Of a DNA stretch of 64,000 nucleotides, positions 53,814 to 63,059 are shown piece after piece. Source of the stretch: Hippopus hippopus (taxonomy: Eukaryota > Mollusca > Bivalvia > Cardiida > Cardiidae); contig OX328104.1 in the NCBI GenBank assembly GCA_946811185.2, positions 49,584,505-49,648,504 on the forward strand, given 5' to 3'. A model generated the notes under the pieces. It saw only the letters and a list, made by a program, of their open reading frames with translations. It was not told where the DNA came from and did not search any database. How positions within the stretch are numbered: position 1 is the stretch's first letter; the number at the start of each line of letters is the position of its first letter. Both the position numbers and the translations under genes were made by a program.

Positions 53814-54116
53814 GACATACATGTAGATTTAGGCTGTGCAGAGACTGTTCAATAGAAACCCGAGAAAAAATCAGAGATAAGTCTCTTATATGTTTTTTTT
53901 TTTTACGTCTTTTGAGAACCTTGAATGCGTTTTTTTTTTTCAAGTCACAAAGTCTACCTGGAAGAGATTTACACTCTTGATTGTGGCCACTCAACTTGAT
54001 TTATATATATTCTGACGTTACTTTTCCAAAAATAATTACGGAACAGATTAGCAGTCTATTGCCAAAGAACTATACAGATCAACAAGGACTCTGCGTGGTT
54101 CAGGAAAATTGTGTGT

Positions 54117-54118
<2 letters not shown>

Positions 54119-54147
<29 letters not shown>

Positions 54148-54148
54148 C
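54119..54148. repeat. (GT)n-(G)n tract
   Basis: Alternating GT followed by about 17 G. Could affect transcription or polymerase passage but is ordinary low complexity. Confidence 0.9.
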
Positions 54149-54149
54149 G

Positions 54150-54351
54150 GGCAAGATTCTTCAAATTACATGGGTATTCATTAGAATTGTCTACTGAGTC
54201 GCCACAACATAAATTTTTGGTGAAGAACTACAAAAAGTATAACTCCTTAAACCAAACATTTTCCCCTTGTCCAATATGCTGCGACGTTTATGATACCACC
54301 ATCGATAAATATCGAAGGAGTTGCTTCCTGAGCAGACAAATCTTTATGTAG
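54150..54351 (+). CDS. unassigned ORF, possible terminal exon
   Basis: The frame ends in FSPCPICCDVYDTTIDKYRR, then a further Cys and a stop at 54349-54351. The four cysteines and codon use look better than background, but no family is recognised. The start upstream falls in the GT/G tract and cannot be real. An acceptor such as ACTGAG|TC near 54200 would be needed. Confidence 0.15.
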
Positions 54352-54354
54352 TGT

Positions 54355-54478
54355 TTTCTCTGCATTACATAAAGCAATTATGTTCTCTGGTAGTTCGTTT
54401 TCCGATAGCGTAATATGATATCCAATACCGTTTAATCAAAAATAAATTCATGTTATATCTATAATCTAATAACGAAGA
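54355..54478 (+). repeat. direct repeat, copy 1 (with 57.4 kb)
   Basis: TACATAAAGCAATTAT, TAATATGATATCCAATACCG, TTTAATCA and ATCTATAATCTAAT match 57410-57530 in the same order. Confidence 0.65.
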
Positions 54479-54479
54479 C

Positions 54480-55440
54480 TTTTGCAACCAATTATAGCTA
54501 GTCACAATCCTATGGACAAGTGTTTTAGTGAGAGCTGACTGGAAAACGAAATATCTGCTATGAATTCACAAAGTACTATTTTCCCCTGTAGTTTGGTATA
54601 GTCACGTTCCTAGAAATACTACGAGGCAATATAATATAAGTGTCATATATGAAAAATTCTAACGTGCTACGCGAAAGAAATGGACATTTTCAGCATCGAT
54701 ATATATTTTTTCTTTAAATTCAAAACGACATTTTTTTTCTTTTTTGTAACTATGTCTCATGTATGTTGTATTAGAAAGTTTTAAAGTTTTTGTCTGAAAA
54801 AAAAAAAACTTATACTTATGAATCAGTTGAATGTTATATAGTCAAAGGTCTATTTTATATCTATAAATAATAATAATAATAAAATATTCTGACACAGACA
54901 CGTCCTATAAATCAATATATCCAAATGGCTTCAATTTGATTTATACATCTCAGAGAGTTCTTTCATCAAATGAAAATCTCAATGAAGCAAAAATGAAGAA
55001 GGAACTCTGGCAATGTTATAATGTGCTGACGCTTTCTTGTTATATAATAAGTCTTAAAATATTACTTGAAGACAGAGATAAAGATGAAAGGAATATTTTT
55101 TTAGTTTAAAGAATACTGTTTTTTAGTTCCAGACCCTGAGTTTAAATAACTACAATACTAATGTGTATCAACAACACATGTTAAATAAAAACGAAAAGAA
55201 AAGATATTTAATCTTAAAAATAAATAAATAAAAATTAATAAATGAATAAATAGATCAGTAAATAAATGATCTATTCATTTCATCTGCACCTCTATTACGT
55301 AGCATGATGACATTCGTCTTGTTGAGTTTACAGAAAATCACTGAAGACTGGAATGTATAATTTAATCATGCCTTTCGTGCTTCATGGTTATATTGCAGGG
55401 CTTGCGACATTGTTAATTCTTAAAGTTGCATTTTCCGATC
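54480..55440. other. no gene recognised
   Basis: Very AT-rich with (AAT)n at about 54865-54883 and imperfect AAATAAAT at 55219-55265. No coding frame. Confidence 0.5.
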
Positions 55441-55454
55441 GATTTTGCTCTTGT

Positions 55455-55700
55455 TTTGTGTAGATCAAGATCAGGGCCCGAATTCACCAACTGTTCTTTA
55501 GAACATTCTCAGTCTCATTTTTAAGAATTTTCCAAAATCACAAGTAACACAACTTCTAATTAGCTAAACCAAACGGTTTAGCTAATCTGAATTTGTGTTA
55601 CTTTCTAATACCAGAATTAAACCAGGAATGCCCTTGAGAATGGTTGGTGAATACGGGCCAAGACCTTATGAAACGTGCAGTCTGATTTTAGTCTCCAATG
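55455..55700 (+). repeat. decayed family B core split by family E
   Basis: GTGTAGATCAAGATCAG (55459-55474) and ACGTGCAGTCTGATTTTAG (from about 55672) are the two arms of one B core, interrupted by E at 55475-55659. Confidence 0.65.
55475..55659 (+). mobile_element. family E fold-back element, intact, inserted in B core
   Basis: GGCCCGAATTCACCAACTGT and ATGGTTGGTGAATACGGGCC ends, about 20 bp inverted. The centre AGCTAAACCAAACGGTTTAGCT is palindromic. 185 bp. Confidence 0.85.
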
Positions 55701-55844
55701 TTCGCTTTGCTTAGACATTCTGAACAAAGGTAAACTTGAAATGACAGTTATATTGGGTGTTTTTATCCAGACTGAAAATTCCGACTTTATCTATCTGGAG
55801 CTCTAACTATACCACTGCCTAATGTCGCATTGGCTAGCTTTTGT

Positions 55845-55912
55845 GGAAGACGTAGATCAAGATCAGACTACACAAAACATGCAGTCTGATCTTTGATCTA
55901 CACTGTCTGGCA
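55845..55912 (+). repeat. family B core, complete hairpin without ends
   Basis: GTAGATCAAGATCAGACTAC, ACAAAACATG, then CAGTCTGATCTTTGATCTAC. No TTAA ends within reach. Confidence 0.65.
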
Positions 55913-55970
55913 CCTGATGCTAATCTTTGGAAAAAAAGATAAGCTTCCATTGCAACGAATTGATATTCAA

Positions 55971-56129
55971 CCCTTTATTAAACGTCACAAATGTGGACTT
56001 GTCTTTATTTCAAGCAGTTTGCGACGCCAAATAAACCTTGACTTTAATTACGGGGTATGTCAGCATTTTCTCCTTTTCCCGCAATGTTTTCAAAAGTCTT
56101 CTTTCCCGAAGCCCTTGTACGGTAAAGGG
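55971..56129 (+). mobile_element. family A element, core left arm deleted
   Basis: CCCTTTATTAAACGTCACAA start and CCTTGTACGGTAAAGGG end. Only the right core arm CAGCATTTTCTCC and CCCGCAATGTTTTC remains. 159 bp. Confidence 0.75.
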
Positions 56130-56176
56130 TAAAAGACCATAAAAAAAGTCGAATCCATTTAGTTGGCAGCGTAAGA

Positions 56177-56419
56177 ATTGATGAATTGATTGATTGTTTG
56201 GTTGATTGATTGATTGATTGATTGGTGTTTTGCGCCATTTTCAACATTATTTCAGTTATATCACGGCGACAGCTCACATATTCATGTACGTCCTGGGTAT
56301 CAGAAAGTGTCTTACCAAAGGGCACTCCTGCGAGATACCCAGTGCTTCCAGTGAGGCTCGAGCCCGGAACCTCCAGATTAAGAGTCCTACACTTTACCAC
56401 AGAGCCACGCAGGACCCTC
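56177..56419 (-). mobile_element. tRNA-derived SINE (family S-b), complete
   Basis: Flanked by TGGCAGCGTAAGA at 56164-56176 and 56420-56432, a perfect 13-bp target duplication. On the minus strand: CCTGCGTGGCTCTGTGGTAA (A box), GGTTCCGGGCTCGAGCC (B-box region), GCCCTTTGGTAAGACACTTT, ATAACTGAAATAATG, and an (ATCA)n tail. Same family as 12316-12549. Confidence 0.95.
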
Positions 56420-56724
56420 TGGCAGCGTAAGAGATAAGGGTCAATAAATTACTTGTTAAATCCTTCAAGTGTACTGGGCAGTTCAAAACAGCATCGAAAT
56501 ATTCATACATTCTGCAATATTTCTATCAAAAAGGATCAAGAATTAGGAATAATCCCAGCGAACATCTTTTTTTTTTCAAAGTTCACTGGCAATATCATCC
56601 TAATAAGTGTTAACTTCAAAGGGAAGAACTTTCATTTTCTACATCATCATACATGCTCCAATCGTTTCCAGAAAAATCACCAATAACGAAGATGAAAGAG
56701 AGCGCATCTAATTGCCTTGTTGAA

Positions 56725-56954
56725 CTCTTTATTAGACGAGAAAAATTAAAGACAAGTTCAAACCTAAAGAACTTGCAAACTATCTATTAAAATTGTCTGA
56801 AATGGTGTGAATTTTTATTGAAACGATAGAAGACTTCGTTGGAAAAAGAGAAAATGCTGTTGACCAGCATTTTCTCATTTTCCTACAAGGTTTTTTTTTT
56901 ACCTTTTTCATAAACTTAAGGTGGTAAAGATACCAGCTTTTTGGTAACGGGGGT
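56725..56954 (+). mobile_element. family A fold-back element
   Basis: CTCTTTATTAGACGAGAAAA start. Core ACTTCGTTGGAAAAAGAG, TGCTGTTGACCAGCA, TTTTCCTACAAGG. Ends TTTTTGGTAACGGGG before TTAA (56955-56958). Confidence 0.75.
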
Positions 56955-56982
56955 TTAACGCTGTATCTCCTGAAACATACTT

Positions 56983-57167
56983 TTTTGTTCGTATTGTATT
57001 TTAACAGCTTATATCATATCATGGCTAATGCACCAACGCAAGTGTTTCCTGGCTTTCTCAAACCAGTATTGACACAAGTTTCTTTCAAATGCCCACTGAC
57101 TACTTTCTCACATGCATCAGAGGTGAGAAGCGAAAAATCGCCGGAAAGAAAGTTCGCTGCAACCGGG
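56983..57167 (-). mobile_element. 5'-truncated SINE (family S-a) with 12-bp target duplication
   Basis: TGAAACATACTT occurs at 56971-56982 and 57168-57179. On the minus strand the element starts at the CCCGGTTGCAGCGAAC position, just after where the B box should be, so the tRNA-like promoter is gone. The tail GATATAAGCTGTTAAAATAC is intact. Such 5' truncation is typical of LINE-driven retroposition, and this copy cannot be transcribed from its own promoter. Confidence 0.9.
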
Positions 57168-57189
57168 TGAAACATACTTCCAGCAACTC

Positions 57190-57372
57190 TAAAAGAATTG
57201 TTTTGAAATAGTGATATTTACCACGAATTCATGATTGATACACGCAGAAATGAGCAAATATAGTGGGGAAAGGAGAATTTGCTCCTGCAGAGCAATTTCT
57301 CCTTTTCCCACAATATTTTCAAAAAGCCGTCTACAACTTGACGCAAAAAGTCTGTTACAGAAGGTTATAAGT
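57190..57372 (+). mobile_element. family A-like element, alternative core
   Basis: Core TAGTGGGGAAAGGAGAATTTG, CTCCTGCAGAG, CAATTTCTCCTTTTCCCACAA. The arms are complementary but use GAATTTGCTC/GAGCAATTTC. Ends are uncertain. Confidence 0.55.
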
Positions 57373-57409
57373 AAATAGAGGGACATGTTTGCAAACGGAT
57401 GTTTGTGAG

Positions 57410-57530
57410 TTACATAAAGCAATTATCGGCCCTTGTAATTCGTTTGCCAATACGCTAATATGATATTCAATACCGTTTAATCAGAATTGAATTTGGGTTA
57501 TCTTCTATAATCTAATCACTATTTTTTATT
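57410..57530 (+). repeat. direct repeat, copy 2 (with 54.4 kb)
   Basis: TACATAAAGCAATTATCGG, CTAATATGATATTCAATACC, GTTTAATCAG and CTATAATCTAATC, as at 54355-54478. Confidence 0.65.
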
Positions 57531-57699
57531 TTCATTTTTTCTCCTCTTTTTTTTTTCCGTACAAGGAAGATTATGGAAAAAGAAATTTATGATTAAAGAT
57601 TTGATCTTCCGTTCCTGTTTTCTGTTAAATTGTCAGTCAAGTGCTTCTTTAAATAGATGTGGAAGCTGTGCCACTTTTTTAAGGACATGGTCTCTTTAA

Positions 57700-57918
57700 T
57701 TCTTTACCACACACTTCTGATATTTAACAACCCTGAGGAAGAAGCCTTTCGAAAACATTGTGGGATAAGGAGAAAATGCTGGTAAGCAGCATTTTCTTCT
57801 TTTCCCACAAAGTTTTTTACCTTATACGTAAGACAAGTTACATCATTTGAGTCACATTTGGTCATCTCCAAATGCTGCCAATTTGGACAAAGCTGAAATT
57901 TTGTCGTTTGGTAAAGAA
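57700..57918 (+). mobile_element. family A fold-back element, intact ends
   Basis: TTAA at 57696-57699 and 57919-57922. Starts TTCTTTACCACAC and ends GTCGTTTGGTAAAGAA. Core ACATTGTGGGATAAGGAG, TGCTGGTAAGCAGCA, CTTTTCCCACAAAG. 219 bp. Confidence 0.9.
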
Positions 57919-58008
57919 TTAAACAACTTGCAGCAGACGACTTTCAATATATCTTTATGTATCAATATAGTTTCATGGTTCATCAGCCTGCATTAAAGTT
58001 TAATATTT

Positions 58009-58512
58009 ACCACAAACGAAGAAGTTTGGAACAGAGTCAGGCAAGTCTTTGGACCACACGTAAACATGTTGACCTTGGTCAAGAGACACAAGCTCCAATG
58101 GCATGGCCATGTCATCAGATCACCAGGGCTTGCCAAGACATTCCTGCTGGGCACAGTGCAAGGAGGAGTAGGAGAAGCAGACAGAGGAAAAGATGGGGGA
58201 CAAAATTGAGTCATCAGGGCTTGCCAAGACATTCCTGCAAGGTACAGTACAAGGAGGGGGCAGGACAGGCAGACAGAGGAATGGATAGGGGACAACATTG
58301 AGATCATCAGGGCTTGCCAAGATATGCTTGCAAGGTATAGAACAAGGAGTGAGCAGGAGAGGCAGACAGAGGAAAAGATGGGGGTGACATCCTAGAATAG
58401 ACGGGCTTGAGGTTGAGAGATACAACCAGGAGGGCAGAAAAACCGAGAGAATTGGGAGATGCTCGTTGACAGATCACATGTGGTGCCTTGACGGTCCGCA
58501 AGACTACGGGAT
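58009..58512 (+). pseudogene. non-LTR retrotransposon (LINE) C-terminal relic with triplicated segment
   Basis: From 58009: TTNEEVWNRVRQVFGPHVN, then LVKRHKLQWHGHVIRSPGLA and KTFLLGTVQGG, the pattern found near the C-terminus of many LINE reverse-transcriptase proteins. A shifted frame gives RRSRQRKRW. After the repeats, TGLRLRDTTRRAEK and WEMLVDRSHVV, then RSARLRD, follow in other frames. The block ATCAGGGCTTGCCAAGACAT...GATGGGG is present three times (58121, 58212 and 58307; unit about 92-94 bp). Multiple frameshifts and stops mean it is dead. The reverse-transcriptase domain itself is not present. Confidence 0.9.
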
Positions 58513-58514
58513 TA

Positions 58515-58920
58515 ATAGATAGATAGACACTTGAAAACATGGTAATAAAGGTAGAAATTGAAACCATTTGGGTTACAGTCGTTCATAAATAGTGTTTCTT
58601 TCCAATTAAAAAAATTCCCTAAAATTAGAACTAGGAGACACGTTTGAACGGTTGATAATACAACGCTCAACTGTTCTTAAAAAATGTTAGGCTCCACTTA
58701 TAAAATGAAAACCCAAGTCGAAATCTTTCTAAATACATTTCCAAATAGTTTGTACATTCAGTTTTTAACGTGATCTAGATCAATTCCGTTGGCAGATTTC
58801 CGTTGAAAGATTCGAATAACTTAACCGATTGTCGTTGCTAATCGATTTACATGGGCGTCGCCATGTTTCTAAAAGATCATATGACTGTACTTTAAAAAGG
58901 ATCCTTAACATGGACAAGGT
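58515..58920. other. no gene recognised
   Basis: A short (GATA)n-like run near 58514-58528 and AT-rich sequence. Confidence 0.4.
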
Positions 58921-59022
58921 TAGATGAAGTTACTTAATCGGCCGCGTTGTGACCAGTGAGATCATGCATGATACACGTGTATCCAAACATATTACGTGAA
59001 TTTCAAAGAGCCTTTTATTCAG

Positions 59023-59153
59023 GGGTGGATTGCTTCGTTTGCATGCATTCATTTTCCTATAATACAAGAAAGATCTTGACTGCCCCTCTCTGCAGCACAA
59101 GAGGCGAAAGTGGTAGGATAAACGATCCGATGGTGTGCCAATTTGAAGTTTAA
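59023..59153 (+). CDS. candidate exon, cysteine-containing, stop codon included
   Basis: The good acceptor CCTTTTATTCAG|GG enters in phase 1, matching the exit phase of the 27.8-kb exon. The frame begins GVDCFVCMHSFSYNTRKI and ends with two further cysteines (PLCSTR, MVCQFEV) and a TAA. A CxxC soon after a signal peptide recalls Ly6/uPAR-like proteins, but the C-terminal Cys-Asn typical of that fold is absent. The comparison is therefore weak. Confidence 0.25.
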
Positions 59154-59384
59154 ATGAAATATAAATGCTTTCCAAAAATTAAATTGGAACCAATACAAAG
59201 TCGCGAGGGACATTTGGTTTTTATGATGATCTCCGATAGAGCAACATAAGCAGTCTAGTGGGACAGACATTGTAAAACCTTTTACAGTTGCTTTGTGATG
59301 GCGTAAACAAAGAAAACCATTTGTTACTTTTACTTGTCTATACTTACACTTATTTTCAAAGAAAAAATGTCAAACATATTACAG

Positions 59385-59574
59385 TTGTATGATTTTTCCA
59401 AGCTACATGCCAATGATTTACGCTAACCAACAGCATTGTGTAGTACAAGTTGAGACTCCCAATAAGATTCATGCCAAGCAAATATGTGTAATACAGAGCA
59501 ACAGATGCCTTTGGATGAAAGTAGATGAAGTTGAAGATGTCTCAGCCACTCTTCGCATCCAGTGCTACAGTTAG
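59385..59574 (+). CDS. candidate terminal exon, cysteine-containing
   Basis: The acceptor CATATTACAG|T would enter in phase 2, matching the exit of the 50.2-kb candidate. The frame contains ANQQHCVVQVETPNKIHAKQ, then ICVIQSNRCLWMKVDEVEDV and a final RIQCYS plus TAG. Cysteine spacing and mixed polar/hydrophobic order look like a real secreted or extracellular segment. No family is recognised. An alternative acceptor is TTTTTCCAAG|C at 59401, also phase 2. Confidence 0.3.
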
Positions 59575-59653
59575 GTGATGTCGCAGTGTTTGGTCCGTCA
59601 GTCATTTTGAGTTTAGCGATTGTTTCGGTCATGTCACTGAAGACGAGCGTCCT

Positions 59654-59839
59654 GGGACCATATTCAGCAGCTTTTTCTAAATTGTATTTCTAATCTAAAT
59701 CTAGAAAGTAACAGGGTTTTTGATCGGCTAAATCTTTTGGTTTAGCCGATCAGAAATTACGTCAGTCTGAAATTTGGAAAACCCTGGATAATTAGAATGA
59801 AAATACAATAGATAGAATAGTTGGTGTATACAGGCCCCG
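59654..59839 (+). mobile_element. family E element, diverged
   Basis: GGGACCATATTCAGCAGCTT and TTGGTGTATACAGGCCCC ends. Centre TGATCGGCTAAATCTTTTGG-TTTAGCCGATCA. The C-to-G change in the arms is matched on both sides (ATCGGC/GCCGAT). Confidence 0.75.
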
Positions 59840-59895
59840 GATATACCCAGTTAGTTACCGATGTACCATTTCCGAAAATCTATTTTAAAAAAAGA

Positions 59896-60174
59896 TTATC
59901 TTTCGCTGAAATGAAGCTTCGATGGTGGAGTTATTGACTGACCCGTTTGAATACATGGATTATCAAGGTCCACCTTCTCAAGCACCTTTATGCGTGGCTC
60001 ATAAGTTGTTTTACTGGTGCAAAGTAAACAGAGCTTCAGGCATAAGCTAAGACTGAATTGAGTATTTCCTCTGAAATACCAGATGCCTCTTTCTCTTGTC
60101 AGCACTATACGATACGTTGTCAAATTGGACCGGTTTGTTTCTTTAACCGTGTGTTTATGACAGCTAAATTTCAT
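59896..60174 (-). CDS. unassigned ORF, possible exon on minus strand
   Basis: 92 codons, including LTTYRIVLTRERGIWYFRGN, LSLCLKLCLLCTSKTTYEPR and VLEKVDLDNPCIQ. Four central cysteines and few rare-looking codons make it better than background. An acceptor-like AATTTAG (minus strand) lies just before the CTGTCATAAACAC stretch. No domain is recognised and it is not related to the + strand candidates nearby. Confidence 0.25.
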   Translation of the reverse strand: MKFSCHKHTVKETNRSNLTTYRIVLTRERGIWYFRGNTQFSLSLCLKLCLLCTSKTTYEPRIKVLEKVDLDNPCIQTGQSITPPSKLHFSER

Positions 60175-60285
60175 TAAAAAGCACTAAAAATAAAGTTCGA
60201 CCTGTATCATAAATGAGCTGGGATATGATCCAAGCTACTCATTTCTCTTTTTGGCCATGACAGAGTTGAGTCGTACCCTGGAAAA

Positions 60286-60531
60286 AATCAGGCTAAATGC
60301 ATCTTTATAATGATGTATACCAGGCAAGTCATCACGTAATTATTGATCCATATAATCAATTCCATCTAACAAATGATTGAATCGTGAGGTAAAAAGGTCC
60401 TTGGACATTCAAAAAATTTACAAACAGCACAAAGTATCGACCCATGTCAGCCTGTCTTGAATAGGCAGGCTGACATGGGTTGATGCTTTTTGCAGACAGA
60501 CAAAACTCCTTTTCACATAGCATGACTCAAA
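60286..60531 (-). mobile_element. family C fold-back element
   Basis: Left end diverged (CCTGGAAAAAATCAGGC). Core CGACCCATGTCAGCCTG-TCTTGAATAGG-CAGGCTGACATGGGT with co-varied ATG/CAT relative to the CCCAGG type. Ends TTTTCACATAGCATGACTCA. Confidence 0.8.
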
Positions 60532-60539
60532 TTATTGTC

Positions 60540-61400
60540 CTGGTCTAACAGAATATGTTGTGATTATTTAAAGAAGACGGCAGAGAAATATTTCTATTAG
60601 CTGCTACATGCTCGTCAATAAAACTTCTGTTAATTAGGTTAGAATACAATCAGTATCTGTCTTCTAGTATTTGACTTTCTTGTAACCCAGTTATATACTT
60701 TTTTATGCCTATTCTGCAAATAGAGACGAAACGTTCTTCAATATTAACCGCTTTTTGGAAAACCCAATTTTTGTTTCGCTGAAATCTTGACCAACTGGCT
60801 CAAAAGATATTGTTTTGGGGAGTAATATCATTCAACACAGAGACATTTCAAAGTATATTCTTTCAATATATGAAGAGATAATCAGACCTAACCAGATGAA
60901 CAAAAAAGTTCTGAGCCCATAAAGAAAAACCCTTCTTTCAAATTACACAAAAACCCAGTTATTGCAGCAAACATCAGAATTTTGTGAGTAAAGTCAATCA
61001 TTTCAGCCAAATCATGTTCTGTGTGTTTTAAATTCATAAGAAATCGATTGATCCTCTCAACTTGATGAGAAATTAATATTTTTTTCAAATTAATGACCCG
61101 CTATCGATGTTCAAGATCATTTTATCATAGAAAGTCAAGACATTATTTGACTTCCAAAAAAAATATAGCGCAGAGATTTTTCTTATTTTTTGGCAGATAT
61201 ACACATGGGTATATCCTTTATCAAAAAATGCAAAAAAAAATTATAGGTCGCCTAGCTACTTTTCACAATTTAGGACTCGATTACCTCCCTTGGAACAACG
61301 AAAATGACACAAATCACCCAAGATTCAAATTAATAAGTAAGATTAATTATTTTCAGCACAAATTAATGTCTTTTTCACAATAAAGATAATATTACCTTTC
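60540..61400. other. no gene recognised
   Basis: Short frames at 60888-61088 (-) and 61093-61383 (+, 96 codons, rich in Lys/Phe/Tyr from AT-rich sequence). No domain was identified. Confidence 0.4.
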
Positions 61401-61417
61401 CCTGATATATACTCGAT

Positions 61418-61604
61418 TGAACAATGGAATGGCTTTGGAAAACATTTTGGTAAAAAGAGTAATTGCTCATAACAAGCAATTTTGCCTTTCCCCACAATAT
61501 TTTTACACAAGCGGCATTTCAACTTGCATTAATACCTTTTTTAAATTTGTCATCTGCAGCTTCTTTCAATTTAGAAGTTCCTATTCAATTCATTTAGGAA
61601 AGGG
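61418..61604 (+). mobile_element. family A element, alternative core
   Basis: Core ACATTTTGGTAAAAAGAGTAATTG, CTCATAACAAG, CAATTTTGCCTTTCCCCACAA. Ends TTCATTTAGGAAAGGG before TTAA (61605-61608). Arms are self-complementary but differ from the type sequence. Confidence 0.65.
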
Positions 61605-61609
61605 TTAAT

Positions 61610-63055
61610 GCGAAATAGTACATTTTTATGGATGGAAAAACAATAAAAGTAGAACTGTCCAGGAATTACTCGAAGGCATAAATTACAGATAAATCTTATA
61701 GCAAAATGAACCAAGCGATCCCGATTTATATCAATATCCAGGAAAGAGACTTTGAAAACACTGAAAAGGAGACTTGCGTGTAGTTTCTCTTTTTTCTCAC
61801 ACTAAACTTACTATCCGGATAAGTGATGTCCGAAAAATGTACCTGTTCCGTGTCCGCTGTTTCGTAACGGTTTACACTTTCATACATTGATCTTTAAAAA
61901 AAACTTGTATCTACCACTACTTCCTCCACGTCTTGCAGCTGAAATCGGCAGTCCGATAATAATACTAGAATCGAACAAAATTACGCGCAAGGAAACAGAA
62001 AATGCGCGGAAATGCTGCGCAATGACAACCCGACGAAACGTCTTTAATATCCTTATAACTGCTTTTCCGCATTAACGTCGTTAAATAAACTGGAATAATT
62101 TCTGTCGCAAAGACTGCAAGCATTCCTTAGAATGGGCTTAAGATTCGATTTCGCTATTCCTGGATTTCTAGTCCCATGAGTCACAGACAGAGTAACGGGG
62201 CTCGGCGACGCAAAGTAAAGAAGATCTGAGAGTAATGATAAGCATTTTCACGAAGCCAAAAGATTTCAACCTCAGGAACGAAAATGTGTGAAAGTTGAAA
62301 TGGAAATGATTTAATTGAAATGAACAACCCGAGCTTCAGTCTGGAAGACATTGAGCTTGTTAAACACAAGTTTTAGGTCCGATTCCTGCGTTGACCTAAA
62401 TTCTGATTGTCGGCCCATTAAAAAGATTTTTTTATGACAGCATAGCAGCATTTTCTCCCAAGATAAGAAGCCAGTGGCTTGAGAACTGATAAAAAGGGGT
62501 CCTGTGCAGTACAATTTATAAAAGACTATGAACACATGTAAAAAGGAAAGTCAGCCTGAAACATCTGAAAATTCAACGTGAAGGTTAGCTTATTTATTTT
62601 GACAAATACGAATCTGGGTTTTCTGTGCTACTAAAACAAATCAAAATGTCGGTACATCATTTTTCATTCTGATGACATCGCTTGAAAACCAGATATTGAA
62701 AACTTTATTTTTTGCAACAAATACGGGCTCCGCCATTTTACAGTAGGTACGGTGTTCGGTTTGTTATCAGGTAATCCGGGTTAAATCTCCGCTGGCTACG
62801 TTAGTTGCATACATGTAGGCGTGTTCTTCAGCATCACACTGCAAACCCATTAAATAGTACCGGCAAATTACAGAGAACAAAACATGAATAAGAAAGTTGT
62901 CCCCTCGTTGTGACTAAAATGTATTGAAATTCGAGAAAAAAATGCTATTAAAGCAAACAAAATATTGACTAGTTACGATCTATTCAAACACAGTCGGACT
63001 GCTTATAACATTAGATAGACATTTTCAATAAAATGTATCACTAACCGAAACGGAA
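61610..63055. other. no gene recognised; A-core remnant near 61750-61805
   Basis: GACTTTGAAAACACTGAAAAGGAGAC...GTTTCTCTTTTTTCTCACAC is a weak A-type palindrome. Other frames are short and unassigned. Confidence 0.4.
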
Positions 63056-63059
63056 ATAG

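Noticed and set aside
54150..59574. Assignment of the cysteine-containing frames to IL-17 or Ly6/uPAR families
   Set aside because: Partial resemblance in cysteine spacing only; diagnostic residues (the C-terminal Cys-Asn of Ly6, the IL-17 CPW-type motif and cysteine pattern) are missing.
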